Assembly (NCBI GenBank): GCA_023436885.1
Contig: JAEZHI010000038.1
Span: 186,001 to 250,000 of the forward strand
Source of the DNA: Pseudomonadota bacterium
Lineage (GTDB): Bacteria; Pseudomonadota; Alphaproteobacteria; Rhizobiales; Pleomorphomonadaceae
Direction: 5' to 3'
DNA: 64,000 bases
Under the pieces are notes generated by a model, which searched no databases, had not been told where the DNA came from, and was given only the letters and a program-made list of their open reading frames with translations. The position numbers were made by a program, and so were the translations under genes. Shown here piece after piece: positions 26,433 to 35,055 of the stretch (the first letter of the stretch is position 1; every line of letters begins with the position of its first letter).

Positions 26433-26571
26433 CCGAGAGCCCTGCATAACGACACCATCGAGCCGACGGAAACCCAGCTCACTTTCCGAAAGCACGCCTC
26501 TCGGTTCCTGCAGCCTCAAGGTTGCAGACTTACCAGCCCGGACATGGCCATGCCGCGTCCGGGTTTTCTTT
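26433..26571 (+). ncRNA. Candidate small RNA upstream of nothing, ending in a terminator
   Basis: Three hairpins occur in order: a long-range CCGAGAG (26433-26439) with CTCTCGG (26498-26504), an 8-bp stem CTGCAGCC/GGTTGCAG (26508-26527), and a terminator (26535-26571). No plus-strand gene lies upstream to use this terminator, and the flanking genes both run leftward. A TACAAT at 26427-26432 could be a -10, but it would start transcription inside the first stem, and no good -35 is visible, so the 5' end is uncertain. Confidence 0.42.
26535..26571 (+). terminator. Orphan plus-strand intrinsic terminator
   Basis: CCCGGAC (26537-26543) pairs with GTCCGGG (26557-26563) and is followed by TTTTCTTTT. 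The T-run is on the plus-strand side only, so it does not suit the leftward GH3 gene ending at 26592. Confidence 0.75.
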
Positions 26572-26591
26572 TGTCCGTTGTTTTGGCTGGC

Positions 26592-29066
26592 TCAGTGGAA
26601 TCGGGCTGGCACTTCCTCGACAACCTCCCCCGTCAGCTCGATATCGATGCTGCCACGCGGCGTTGTCGACGATGTCGCGGCGATCAGCCGATAGCTCCCC
26701 TTTTCCGAGACGAAGGCGTTCCGATCCGCGTCGAAATAAGAGAGAGAGCGAGCGGAAAGCGTCATGATTGCCTCCGATGTCTCGCCCGGCTCCAGACGGA
26801 GTTTGGCAAAGGCTCTGAGTTCCTTGGCCGGACGCTCAACGCGGGATGCCCGGGGCGCCACGTAGAGCTGCACGACCTCCGAGCCAGATCGGGAGCCCGT
26901 ATTAGTTACGCGGACCCGGACTGTGACAACGCCGCGGCCATCGAAAGCTTGTCGGTCCACGACCGGAGCACCCCACTCGAACGTCGTGTAGCTGAGGCCG
27001 TGACCGAAGGGGAACAGCGGAGCGATGCCTGCCTTCTCGTAATGCCGGTAGCCGACGAAAACGCCTTCGCGATAGATGACATGCCCTTCTTTTCCCGGGT
27101 AGGTCAGCTGATCGCCTGTCTCCACCGGTGTGTCATCCAAATGTTTCGGGAAGGTCTGCGCGAGACGCCCACCCGGCTCGGCCGCCCCGGTAAGTACGTC
27201 GGCTATCGCATTGCCCGCTTCCTGTCCCGGGTACCAGGCCTCGACCACGGCTTTGACCTTGTCGAGCCAAGGCATCGCCACAGGACCGCCGGTCTGCAGC
27301 ACGACAACGGTATTGGCGTTGACCGCCGCCACGGCCGCAATCAGCTCGTCCTGACGCCCTGGAAGGTCGATGCCTGGCAGGTCGTTACCTTCGGTATCCC
27401 ATTCGCCGGATCGGCCAGCGTAGACGATAGCAAGGTCCGAAACCCGCGCGAGCTCGACGGCCTCGGCAAAGGCCCTGTCGCCCAGCGGCACCGCAACGCC
27501 GACACGGATGGCCTTGAGGTTGAGAGCGATGGCCTGCACGAAGCGATATTCGACAACCACATCGACCGTTCGACCGGCATCCAGCGAAATCGTTCCACGC
27601 GCCTCGCGGTTGCCACATTCGAAATAATTGTCGCCGGGAGCCCAGTCGTTGCGTATGTCGACCACCGTTTTCCCATCGACGATGAGGCGGCTCGGACCGA
27701 TGCTGACGAGGCCGAATACATGCGCGGCGGTTTCCTTTGGGGTGAACCGAGTTGTGGCCCGCAACGAGAAGTCCGCATCGGCAACGCCTGGCGCAACTTC
27801 GTTGAACCACATCACCTCGCCGAGTGCGTGGCTTTGATGCTCGACGACGGGGCCCGAGAGATCGGGTCGGGCGAAGACATCGACTTCGAAAGGTCCGGGT
27901 ATCAGCGGCATCAGCCTGTTGGCTTCGACGCCCTTTGCCGTCCGCAGTTGGTTGCTGGAGGTCAACGCGCGAAGCCCATCGGCCGGCGACACAGCGTAAT
28001 GCGGGTTGAGCTGGGCACTACCGCCCCCCATGATCTGCGCCGCCTCGGCATTCGGCCCGATGGCGGCTACCGTTTTGCCCATCAGATCCAGCGGCAGGAT
28101 GCCGTCATTTTTCAACAGAACCATGGCCTCTGCCCCGGCACGCCGGATCAGCGCGCGGTGCGCCGGCTGGTCGATAGCCTGTTCTGCCGGTATTGTCGGG
28201 TTATCAAAGCCGGCGACCCGTTCGATCAGAGTGAGGATTCTTCTGGCAGCATCCTGAATCTTTTCTGCCTTCACCTCGCCCGACCGTACTGCGGCGACCA
28301 GCTTGGCTCCGCGGTCACGCGACGGTCCCGGCATCTCGAGATCAAGACCGGCATTGACCGTGGGCGCCGTCGAATGCGAACCGAACCAGTCCGACATAAC
28401 GATACCGGAAAACGCCCACTCGTCCTTGAGAAGGTCGCGGAGGAGGACGTTGTGTTCGGAGGTAAAGGTACCATTGAGCCGGTTATAGGAGCTCATGACC
28501 GCATAGGCGCCGGCTGCCTTTACTGCTGCTTCGAAGGGGGGCAGGTAAATTTCGCGAAGTGCCCGGTCCCCGATGTCGGAGCTCATGGTGGTCCGTTGGA
28601 TTTCAGATTCATTGCCGACGAAGTGCTTGACCGTTGCGCCGACGCCTGCCCTTTGCACACCCGTTATATAGGCGGCCGCCAAAGTTGCGGTCACGCAGGG
28701 ATCTTCGGAATAACATTCGAAATTGCGACCATTGACGGCCGAGCGCTGAATGTTGACGGTGGGGGCAAGCAGGAGCGAAGCCCCTTTTGAACGCGCCTCT
28801 TCGGCAAGTGCGCCGCCTATCTCCTCCACCAGCTCCGGATTCCAGCTGGCGCCAAGAGCAATGCCGACGGGGAAGCTCGCCGCCTTGACGCCGCCGATCA
28901 ACGATCCGCCCCCGCGCGCGCCGTTCGGCCCATCCGAGACCTTGATGGCTGGAATACCGAGGCGCGGTATTGCGACCGTCGTCCAGAAATCGGCGCCGGC
29001 CAGCAACGAAACTTGCTCTTCGAGCGTCATCGCATCGAGGAGCGCCTCGATATCTCTCTTTGCCAC
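26592..29066 (-). CDS. Glycoside hydrolase family 3 beta-glycosidase with PA14 domain
   Basis: The 824-residue enzyme has the GH3 N-terminal barrel (SDGPNGARGG, KHFVGNESE, nucleophile Asp226 in VMSDWFG) and a GH3 C-terminal domain. That domain is interrupted by a PA14-like insert (about 390-520, with VSIGPSRLIVDGKTVVD). A fibronectin-III-like domain ends the protein (VTVRVRVTNTGSRSG). There is no signal peptide, so it probably acts on imported oligosaccharides. The exact sugar, for example beta-glucoside or beta-xyloside, cannot be read; xylulokinase lies divergently beside it. Confidence 0.9.
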   Translation of the reverse strand: MAKRDIEALLDAMTLEEQVSLLAGADFWTTVAIPRLGIPAIKVSDGPNGARGGGSLIGGVKAASFPVGIALGASWNPELVEEIGGALAEEARSKGASLLLAPTVNIQRSAVNGRNFECYSEDPCVTATLAAAYITGVQRAGVGATVKHFVGNESEIQRTTMSSDIGDRALREIYLPPFEAAVKAAGAYAVMSSYNRLNGTFTSEHNVLLRDLLKDEWAFSGIVMSDWFGSHSTAPTVNAGLDLEMPGPSRDRGAKLVAAVRSGEVKAEKIQDAARRILTLIERVAGFDNPTIPAEQAIDQPAHRALIRRAGAEAMVLLKNDGILPLDLMGKTVAAIGPNAEAAQIMGGGSAQLNPHYAVSPADGLRALTSSNQLRTAKGVEANRLMPLIPGPFEVDVFARPDLSGPVVEHQSHALGEVMWFNEVAPGVADADFSLRATTRFTPKETAAHVFGLVSIGPSRLIVDGKTVVDIRNDWAPGDNYFECGNREARGTISLDAGRTVDVVVEYRFVQAIALNLKAIRVGVAVPLGDRAFAEAVELARVSDLAIVYAGRSGEWDTEGNDLPGIDLPGRQDELIAAVAAVNANTVVVLQTGGPVAMPWLDKVKAVVEAWYPGQEAGNAIADVLTGAAEPGGRLAQTFPKHLDDTPVETGDQLTYPGKEGHVIYREGVFVGYRHYEKAGIAPLFPFGHGLSYTTFEWGAPVVDRQAFDGRGVVTVRVRVTNTGSRSGSEVVQLYVAPRASRVERPAKELRAFAKLRLEPGETSEAIMTLSARSLSYFDADRNAFVSEKGSYRLIAATSSTTPRGSIDIELTGEVVEEVPARFH

Positions 29067-29245
29067 CTAAACCTCCCGCGAAATGAAACGATACAATCGG
29101 CAATTCCATAGCACGCCCCGAGAGGTGCCGCGAGCCTGATGCCGATCAACTATGGTCGCCTCGACCAACGGCGAAGATGCTGGGGCTGGCGAGGTCCGCT
29201 CTGGCGAGCTAGACCTTCTGGGGGGATGGTAAGGGAGAGAATGCT

Positions 29246-30724
29246 GTGGCCGAAGGCGCATGTTTCCTGGGAATCGACATCGGTACATCGGCCGTCAAGG
29301 CGCTGGTGGTCGACAATCTCGAAAGGCCGGTGGCCGGAGCCGAGGTCGCTCTCGTCACGGATAGGCCGGCGCCTGGTTGGTCGGAGCAGCATCCCGATAT
29401 CTGGTGGCGGGCCGTGCGCCAGGCACTTTCCGAGATGGCCACTTCCGTCCCTGATGTGTTGGGGCGCATCTCAGCCATTGGCCTATCGGGCCAGATGCAT
29501 GGTGCGGTGCTCATCGGTCGCGACGATCGCCCTCTTCGTCCGGCCATCTTGTGGAACGACGGCCGGTCCGCAGCCGAGGCCTCCGCTCTGAATGGCGCGC
29601 TGCCGTCTCTCGGAGAGGTCGCTGGCGTTCCCGCCATGGCTGGCTTTCTCGCTCCGAAGATTGCCTGGCTACGGACCCACGAACCCGAAACACTCTCAGC
29701 AACCAAGCACGTCTTGCTGCCCAAGGATTGGGTACGTTTTCTGCTGACTGGCGAGTTTGCCACCGACATGTGCGACGCTGCTGGCAGCCTCCTGCTCGAT
29801 GAGGCGCGCCGTCAATGGTTTCCCGCCATTCTGGAGGCGGTGGGGTTGCAAAGTGAGCAACTGCCTCGTCTCCTTGAAGGACCCGAGATTTCCGGTCGTG
29901 TTACCTCTGAGGCTGCCGAAGTCACTGGTCTTCCTGCAGGTATTCCGGTCGTCGCCGGCGCTGGCGACGCGGCTGCGGCTGGTATCGGCATCGGTGCCGT
30001 CGACGATGGCGATGCGTTCATCTCGCTCGGCACCTCGAGCCAACTGTTCCTCACGACAGGTGATTATCGGCCCAATCCGGCAGCCTTGGTGCATGCTTTC
30101 GCTCATGCATTGCCTAGCCGCTGGTTCCAGATGGCCGCCATGCTGAACGGCGCCTCCGTGATGGCCTGGACGGCGGGCATTATCGGTGTCGCCGACTTAG
30201 GTGCGGCTCTGGACGCTTTGGCGGATCGCGGCCAGGCCATCTCACCGGTGACTTTCTTGCCTTATCTCCAGGGAGAGCGAACACCGCACGACGATCCAGC
30301 CGCGCGCGGCGTTTTCTTCGGCATGAACGGTGGTTCCGATGGTCTGGACCTTCTGCAAGCGTCCGTCGAGGGGATGGCCTTCACGCTGGTCGATGCGGTA
30401 GCCGCCCTTGAAACTGCCGGCCCGGTGCCGGCGACTCTGGCGGCCGTCGGGGGCGGTAGCCGCGGTCGCTTAGTCATGGAAGTGGTGGCAAGCGCCCTGG
30501 GGCGGCCGATCAGGCGCTATGCCGGAGGAGAACGCGGTCCGGCGTTCGGAGCTGCTCGCCTTGCTCGACTATCCGTTACGGGCGAAGCCATTGCCGACGT
30601 TTGCGTCAAGCCAGAGCTGCATGACATCATCCTGCCAAACGCAGAGCGGCAGGAGAAGCTTGCTGCCCGCCTGCCGCTCTACCGCGATCTCTATCGCACT
30701 CTGAAACCACTATTTCCGAGGTGA
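29246..30724 (+). CDS. xylB: Xylulokinase
   Basis: This FGGY-family kinase phosphorylates D-xylulose for the pentose phosphate pathway. The 492-residue protein has DIGTSAVK at 11-18, SGQMHGAV at 81-88, WNDGR at 103-107, and the catalytic-base region GAGDAAAAGIG. The GTG start at 29246 is preceded by AAGGGAGAG. It is divergent from the GH3 gene and convergent with rbsK. No xylA is present in the window, so its substrate is assigned from sequence. Confidence 0.88.
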   Translation: MAEGACFLGIDIGTSAVKALVVDNLERPVAGAEVALVTDRPAPGWSEQHPDIWWRAVRQALSEMATSVPDVLGRISAIGLSGQMHGAVLIGRDDRPLRPAILWNDGRSAAEASALNGALPSLGEVAGVPAMAGFLAPKIAWLRTHEPETLSATKHVLLPKDWVRFLLTGEFATDMCDAAGSLLLDEARRQWFPAILEAVGLQSEQLPRLLEGPEISGRVTSEAAEVTGLPAGIPVVAGAGDAAAAGIGIGAVDDGDAFISLGTSSQLFLTTGDYRPNPAALVHAFAHALPSRWFQMAAMLNGASVMAWTAGIIGVADLGAALDALADRGQAISPVTFLPYLQGERTPHDDPAARGVFFGMNGGSDGLDLLQASVEGMAFTLVDAVAALETAGPVPATLAAVGGGSRGRLVMEVVASALGRPIRRYAGGERGPAFGAARLARLSVTGEAIADVCVKPELHDIILPNAERQEKLAARLPLYRDLYRTLKPLFPR

Positions 30725-30728
30725 GAGT

Positions 30729-31661
30729 TCAGCTCTTGAGGAATGCTTCGATCTCGGCCGCGGTCGGCATCGAAGCGGCCGCGCCGCGTCGCGTCACAGA
30801 AATGCCAGCGGTTGCCGAGCCATAGCGAGCCGCATCGACCGGATCGAGGCCCTTGGATAAGGCTGCGGAGAAGCCGCCGAGGAAGGCGTCGCCGGCGCCC
30901 GTTGTGTCGATGACTTCGCCAGCCGCCCGGGCGGGCAGATGAACCGACTGCGTTGCGTTATGCAATAGCACACCATTTCCACCGAGTGTGATCAGGGCAT
31001 TTTTCGCGCCCTTTGCAAGAAGGGCATCGCCGGCCTTGCGGGCGTCGTCCACCGTGCCCGGGGCAATGCCGGTCAGCATGGCGGCCTCGGTCTCGTTCGG
31101 AGCAATGTAGTCCGAGAGGCGATAGATCTCGTCCGGGAAGGTGGTGGCCGGTGCAGGGTTGAAGACGGTGATCGTTCCGGCCTCACGCGCGATCTGCAGG
31201 CCGCGCAGGGCTGCATCAACAGGCTGTTCCAGTTGCGTGACGAATACCTTCGAGGAGGCGATCGTTTCCTTTTCTAGGTCGAGGTCGGCTGGCGTCAACG
31301 TGCCGGAGGCGCCTGCATAGACGATGATGGCATTCTGGCCATTGTCGTCGTTGACGAAGATGAAGGCCGAACCGGTCGGGTGGCTGTCGATGCGCTGCAC
31401 GCGCGCCGTTGCTCCGGCGTCGGCCCATGTCTTGAGGCCGATATCACCAAAGGCATCTTTGCCGATCTTAGTGATGAAGCTGACCGTCCCGCCGGCGCGC
31501 GCAGCGGCGACAGCCTGATTTGAGCCTTTGCCCCCCGGCCCCATCACAAAGCCAGACCCCGCCAGCGTTTCGCCGATCGCCGGAAGGCGAGGGGCAAGGA
31601 AAGTGACGTCAACGGCGAATATGCCGAGAATGGCGACGCCGGATTTCTTCGTATCGGTCAT
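30729..31661 (-). CDS. rbsK: Ribokinase
   Basis: This PfkB-family sugar kinase makes ribose-5-phosphate. The GGKGSNQAVAAARAGG motif and the catalytic DTTGAGDAFLGGF motif are complete, and the length (310) is typical. The ATG at 31661 begins MTDTKKSGVAILG; the longer open frame upstream is not supported. It lies 128 bases downstream of the FucU-like gene, and the two probably form an operon. No ribose ABC transporter is adjacent. Confidence 0.9.
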   Translation of the reverse strand: MTDTKKSGVAILGIFAVDVTFLAPRLPAIGETLAGSGFVMGPGGKGSNQAVAAARAGGTVSFITKIGKDAFGDIGLKTWADAGATARVQRIDSHPTGSAFIFVNDDNGQNAIIVYAGASGTLTPADLDLEKETIASSKVFVTQLEQPVDAALRGLQIAREAGTITVFNPAPATTFPDEIYRLSDYIAPNETEAAMLTGIAPGTVDDARKAGDALLAKGAKNALITLGGNGVLLHNATQSVHLPARAAGEVIDTTGAGDAFLGGFSAALSKGLDPVDAARYGSATAGISVTRRGAAASMPTAAEIEAFLKS

Positions 31662-31789
31662 TTCGTTTGTCTCTTGTGACTGCGAATGTGCTGACGTCGC
31701 TAAGCCCCGACACTCGGGCATTTCTCGTTTGCGATATCGCGCAGGAGACAATGCCCAAGCATCAAGGCTGGTCTTCAGCCTTTGCGCCA

Positions 31790-32242
31790 TTAGGCCTTTG
31801 GGGGAATGACGCCCTTGGTGAGCAGGAAGCAACCGTAGAGACGGCCTTCGCCAGTCTGCAATACGGCGAAGGATTTCTTGGCAGCCTCATAGAAAGCGAA
31901 GCGCTCGATGCCCCCCAACTTGAAGGTCGGGCCTTCCGCATCAATGACTTCCTTCTGGAACTCGTGCTGTACATCGGTCCACTTTTCGGGATCGCCGACC
32001 ACTTCCATACGGAAGGCTGCAGTGGGGATGAAGGTGTCGAGCGGCAGGACAGACAGCACGGCCCTCGCGGCCCGTGGCGCCGACACGCCATCGAGGCGCA
32101 ACGGTTGCCCGTAAACAGTCTCCTGAGCTACCGAGTGAATGGGAAAATTGCTGTCGACGATGGCGATGGTGTCGCCATGGCCCATGGAAGCCAGCACATA
32201 GAGAAGATCTGGATTGAGCAACGGGTCGATAGCCTTGAGCAT
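31790..32242 (-). CDS. RbsD/FucU family sugar mutarotase (FucU-like)
   Basis: The 150-residue protein begins MLKAIDPLLNPDLLYVLASMGHGD, which is characteristic of FucU-type mutarotases that interconvert alpha and beta anomers. Conserved HGDTIAIVDSNFP and the C-terminal YGCFLLTKGVIP are present. A very strong AGGAGG lies 4 bases before the ATG at 32242. It precedes rbsK on the same strand, so it may prepare a pyranose for a sugar kinase. Fucose versus ribose specificity is not decided. Confidence 0.85.
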   Translation of the reverse strand: MLKAIDPLLNPDLLYVLASMGHGDTIAIVDSNFPIHSVAQETVYGQPLRLDGVSAPRAARAVLSVLPLDTFIPTAAFRMEVVGDPEKWTDVQHEFQKEVIDAEGPTFKLGGIERFAFYEAAKKSFAVLQTGEGRLYGCFLLTKGVIPPKA

Positions 32243-32528
32243 GGTTCCTCCTGACGCGCCCGTTCGAAACAAGTCACTTCGTAGCTGACGGCCGCGCAAT
32301 AACATTTTGGGCGGGCTCTCTTTTGTAGGCGGAGCGCGCCGTTCCGGACTGGTTCTTGGTGCCGGTTGGGCACCTCGACATTCCATAGGCCGTTGGGAGC
32401 GTTTTGTCAGGTCCGCAAGGGTACCGTCCGGCGGAAAACTTCAATCGGCCATTGCTTTCTTTCGGGAATTAACCGCTCGGAAGCCAATTCCGGCAATAGT
32501 CGGCTACCCGCCATTGGTCCCCACCGTT

Positions 32529-34169
32529 TTGCTGCTCAGATCCCTTTTATCAGCCTTTCGTTCCGTAACGATGCCGGTCCTCATCGGACTCATCGCGGGT
32601 GGCGTGCTGCTCATTGCCTTGTCCTTTCTGCTAACCACCGATTGGCTGCGACTATCGGCGGCGAAAGATCTCGCAAAGGATGCGGCTGAAGCGGCTGCCT
32701 TGGCTGCGGCGAAAAACCCGGATACGGCAGACGCCAGTGCTTTTGCCGCCGCGAGGGCGCTTGTCGGTGGCGGTGAGATGGCGGTGGTCGCAGAGAAGGG
32801 CACGGCGCGCCCAAGTCCGGCGGGTCTCGTCTTTGTTACTGGTCCAGGCGATGTGGCGCGCGTCGTTGTGTCGATGACCGCCCGGAGTCTGCTCGGGACA
32901 CCTATTGGCATGGGTGAAAGGGCCGTGTCTGCGTCAGCCTTGGCAACCCGGTCCGGAGTTGCGGCACTAACGGAACGCACCACTGCCATAGCGGATCTGC
33001 CTGCCGTTCCCGCTGCCATCGAGGCGCAGTTTTTCGGCGACAACGGCGCGCTCACGGCTGGAGAGCGAGCCATGCTCGGACAGGCGGCATTTCGGGTTGC
33101 CGATCTTGTCACTGAACTTGGCAGTACGCTTGCTGCGCGTGAAGGCGGCACCGAGACCGGCGCGACGGCTGTGGCCGGAGCGTCATTCAAATCCAGCGAG
33201 CTTTTGTTCGCTCTAGGCGCCCTCTATCGAGAGAGTGCGAAGACATCCACCGAGGCTGCCGGTCTTCTTGCGATCATCAATCGGTTGGCTGGTGCGGGAA
33301 GATCCGACGACGTGACTCTTCCGTTTCAGAGCGTAATAAGTCTCGGCGGTACGGAGAACGATCTGACGTTGGCCGCACCCATCAGGCCGCTCGAATTCAT
33401 TCAGGCCGTGATGCGTGCCCGCTTGGGCATAGCTCCTATTTCGGTCGAGATGAAATCTCCGGTCACGGGTATCAACGCGGCCGTGATGGTTTTGAAATCC
33501 GAAAGTGCAGCTGCCGCGGTGTTGATTGGCGGCGAGAACGGTGTCGTGGGCATTCCTGCAATGAGGATCAGCGCGCGCTTCATCATCGGTGGCCTCTCGA
33601 TTCCCGGAATAGAAACGATCGAGCTGCCGCTTGAGGTCACGGTGAGTTCGGGGGACGCTCGCATCAAGCGCATTGCGTGTGGCTCTGCCGGCCCTGAGAT
33701 TACCGTAACAGGCCGTCCCGTGCGCGCCAGTGTGACACTTGCCTCTGAGGGAAGCGCCTCACCTGCCGGAGCGTCGGACTATGTACGTCTTCTCGCGGCT
33801 GACGGCGTGACGGCATGGGGTAAGGGGCGCTCCTCCTTTGCCGATGATCCCCCCGTTGAACTGGTGTTCCGGCCCGGGGCTGGCGACAATATTGCAAGCC
33901 TCCGGACGCCGATTGATTTCGGGAATCGCCTCGATAGGCTGGCAGCGGAAACGCAAGTGCTGGTCTCGCTTGACGGCAAGTCGAAGGCAGCGATGTCGGA
34001 GGGCGGTGTACGCGACGAAGTGGCGCGACTGATTGCCAGTAGTGTCAAGCCTCTCGGCGCCGTACTTTCCAGCGTTTTCGCTACCTTCGGCATTGTGCCG
34101 GGCAAGATGGACGTCGTTGCAGCGGGCGCCGCCTGTAACGGTGCGACATTGCTCGGCAGCGCGAATTAG
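32529..34169 (+). CDS. TadG-like single-pass membrane protein
   Basis: An N-terminal membrane helix (about 16-40) is followed by the pattern LSAAKDLAKDAAEAAALAAA, typical of TadE/TadG pilus-associated proteins, and then about 480 residues of exported sequence. The exported part is rich in Ala, Gly, Val and Thr, and I recognise no enzyme domain. The start is uncertain: TTG at 32529 keeps a basic N-terminus (546 residues), ATG at 32571 gives 532. No other tad/cpa gene is nearby, so it looks like an orphan. No clear ribosome site was found. Confidence 0.6.
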   Translation: MLLRSLLSAFRSVTMPVLIGLIAGGVLLIALSFLLTTDWLRLSAAKDLAKDAAEAAALAAAKNPDTADASAFAAARALVGGGEMAVVAEKGTARPSPAGLVFVTGPGDVARVVVSMTARSLLGTPIGMGERAVSASALATRSGVAALTERTTAIADLPAVPAAIEAQFFGDNGALTAGERAMLGQAAFRVADLVTELGSTLAAREGGTETGATAVAGASFKSSELLFALGALYRESAKTSTEAAGLLAIINRLAGAGRSDDVTLPFQSVISLGGTENDLTLAAPIRPLEFIQAVMRARLGIAPISVEMKSPVTGINAAVMVLKSESAAAAVLIGGENGVVGIPAMRISARFIIGGLSIPGIETIELPLEVTVSSGDARIKRIACGSAGPEITVTGRPVRASVTLASEGSASPAGASDYVRLLAADGVTAWGKGRSSFADDPPVELVFRPGAGDNIASLRTPIDFGNRLDRLAAETQVLVSLDGKSKAAMSEGGVRDEVARLIASSVKPLGAVLSSVFATFGIVPGKMDVVAAGAACNGATLLGSAN

Positions 34170-34242
34170 GTTCTCTTCGTTCTGCCTTCGAGCTATGAGG
34201 AACCGGCAACGGCATGGTGCCGACGCGATATCGGGACCAGTC

Positions 34243-34989
34243 ATGACCGACGATGAGTTGATCGACCGCATTCTCTACCGTGACGGCTCTCTTCTCATCA
34301 TCGACAAGCCGGCGGGAATCCCCGTGCACGCCGGTTTCGGCGGTGGCGAAACGCTTGATCAGCACTTTCCTGCGTTGCAGTTCGGATTACCCAATCCGCC
34401 GCAGCTCGGACATCGGCTCGATAAGGATACGTCCGGCTGCCTCGCGCTTGGCCGTCATCGCCGTGCGATCAGGGAACTAGGGGAAATTTTCGCCGGCCAA
34501 AAGGCACAGAAGACTTATCTCGCCGTGGTTCTCGGCGGTTTGCCCGAGGATGAGGGGCGTATCGACGCTTCGCTCGCCAAAGTCAGCCACGAGAAGCGAT
34601 CCTGGTGGATGAAGGTTGATCCGGCTGGGCAACCGTCCGTGACCGACTACCGGGTGGTCGCCCGGGGTGACCGCCTGACGGTCGTCGACCTGATGCCACG
34701 CACCGGTCGTACTCATCAGTTACGCGTCCACATGGCTCATCTCGGATGCCCTATCGTGGGAGACGGTGTTTACGGCGGCGATCCGGCGCGCGCTGTCGAC
34801 AAGAACCTCCATCTTCACGCGAGGGAGCTTCAGCTTCCCTACTATCGGAAGAAGCCCCCGATCCTGGCGCGAGCGCCCGTCCCACCCCATATGTTACGCC
34901 TGCTGGGTCGCCTTGGCGCCGTCAACGATCAGGGCGCCTTGCTTCATTTGGCGCCGCTTGTCGCAGCAGCCGACGACGTCAATTCATGA
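34243..34989 (+). CDS. RluA-family RNA pseudouridine synthase
   Basis: The 248-residue enzyme isomerises uridine to pseudouridine in rRNA or tRNA. The catalytic Asp60 is in the motif GHRLDKDTSG, followed by QKTYLAVV and the PRTGRTHQLRVHMAHLG motif. There is no S4 domain at the N-terminus, which fits an RluA-type rather than an RluC/D-type protein. The ATG at 34243 starts just before the domain. The target position is unknown. Confidence 0.87.
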   Translation: MTDDELIDRILYRDGSLLIIDKPAGIPVHAGFGGGETLDQHFPALQFGLPNPPQLGHRLDKDTSGCLALGRHRRAIRELGEIFAGQKAQKTYLAVVLGGLPEDEGRIDASLAKVSHEKRSWWMKVDPAGQPSVTDYRVVARGDRLTVVDLMPRTGRTHQLRVHMAHLGCPIVGDGVYGGDPARAVDKNLHLHARELQLPYYRKKPPILARAPVPPHMLRLLGRLGAVNDQGALLHLAPLVAAADDVNS

Positions 34990-35055
34990 CGCCTTGCCCA
35001 AAGTTGGGCAAACTCAGAAAGCTAACGCCTGAACCTGGGAAGAAAGGCCGCTGCC

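Larger units (their letters stand above)
26146..26591. other. Gene-free region between the HD-GYP gene and the GH3 gene
   Basis: No convincing coding frame is seen. The left part (26165-26290) is AT-rich and presumably holds the HD-GYP promoter. The right part (about 26433-26571) holds a plus-strand structured RNA candidate with its own terminator. Confidence 0.5.

Noticed and set aside
26367..28790. An 807-codon plus-strand open frame opposite the GH3 gene
   Set aside because: It is a shadow of the clear GH3 protein; composition is Arg/Asp/His-rich without domains, and it crosses the terminator at 26535-26571.
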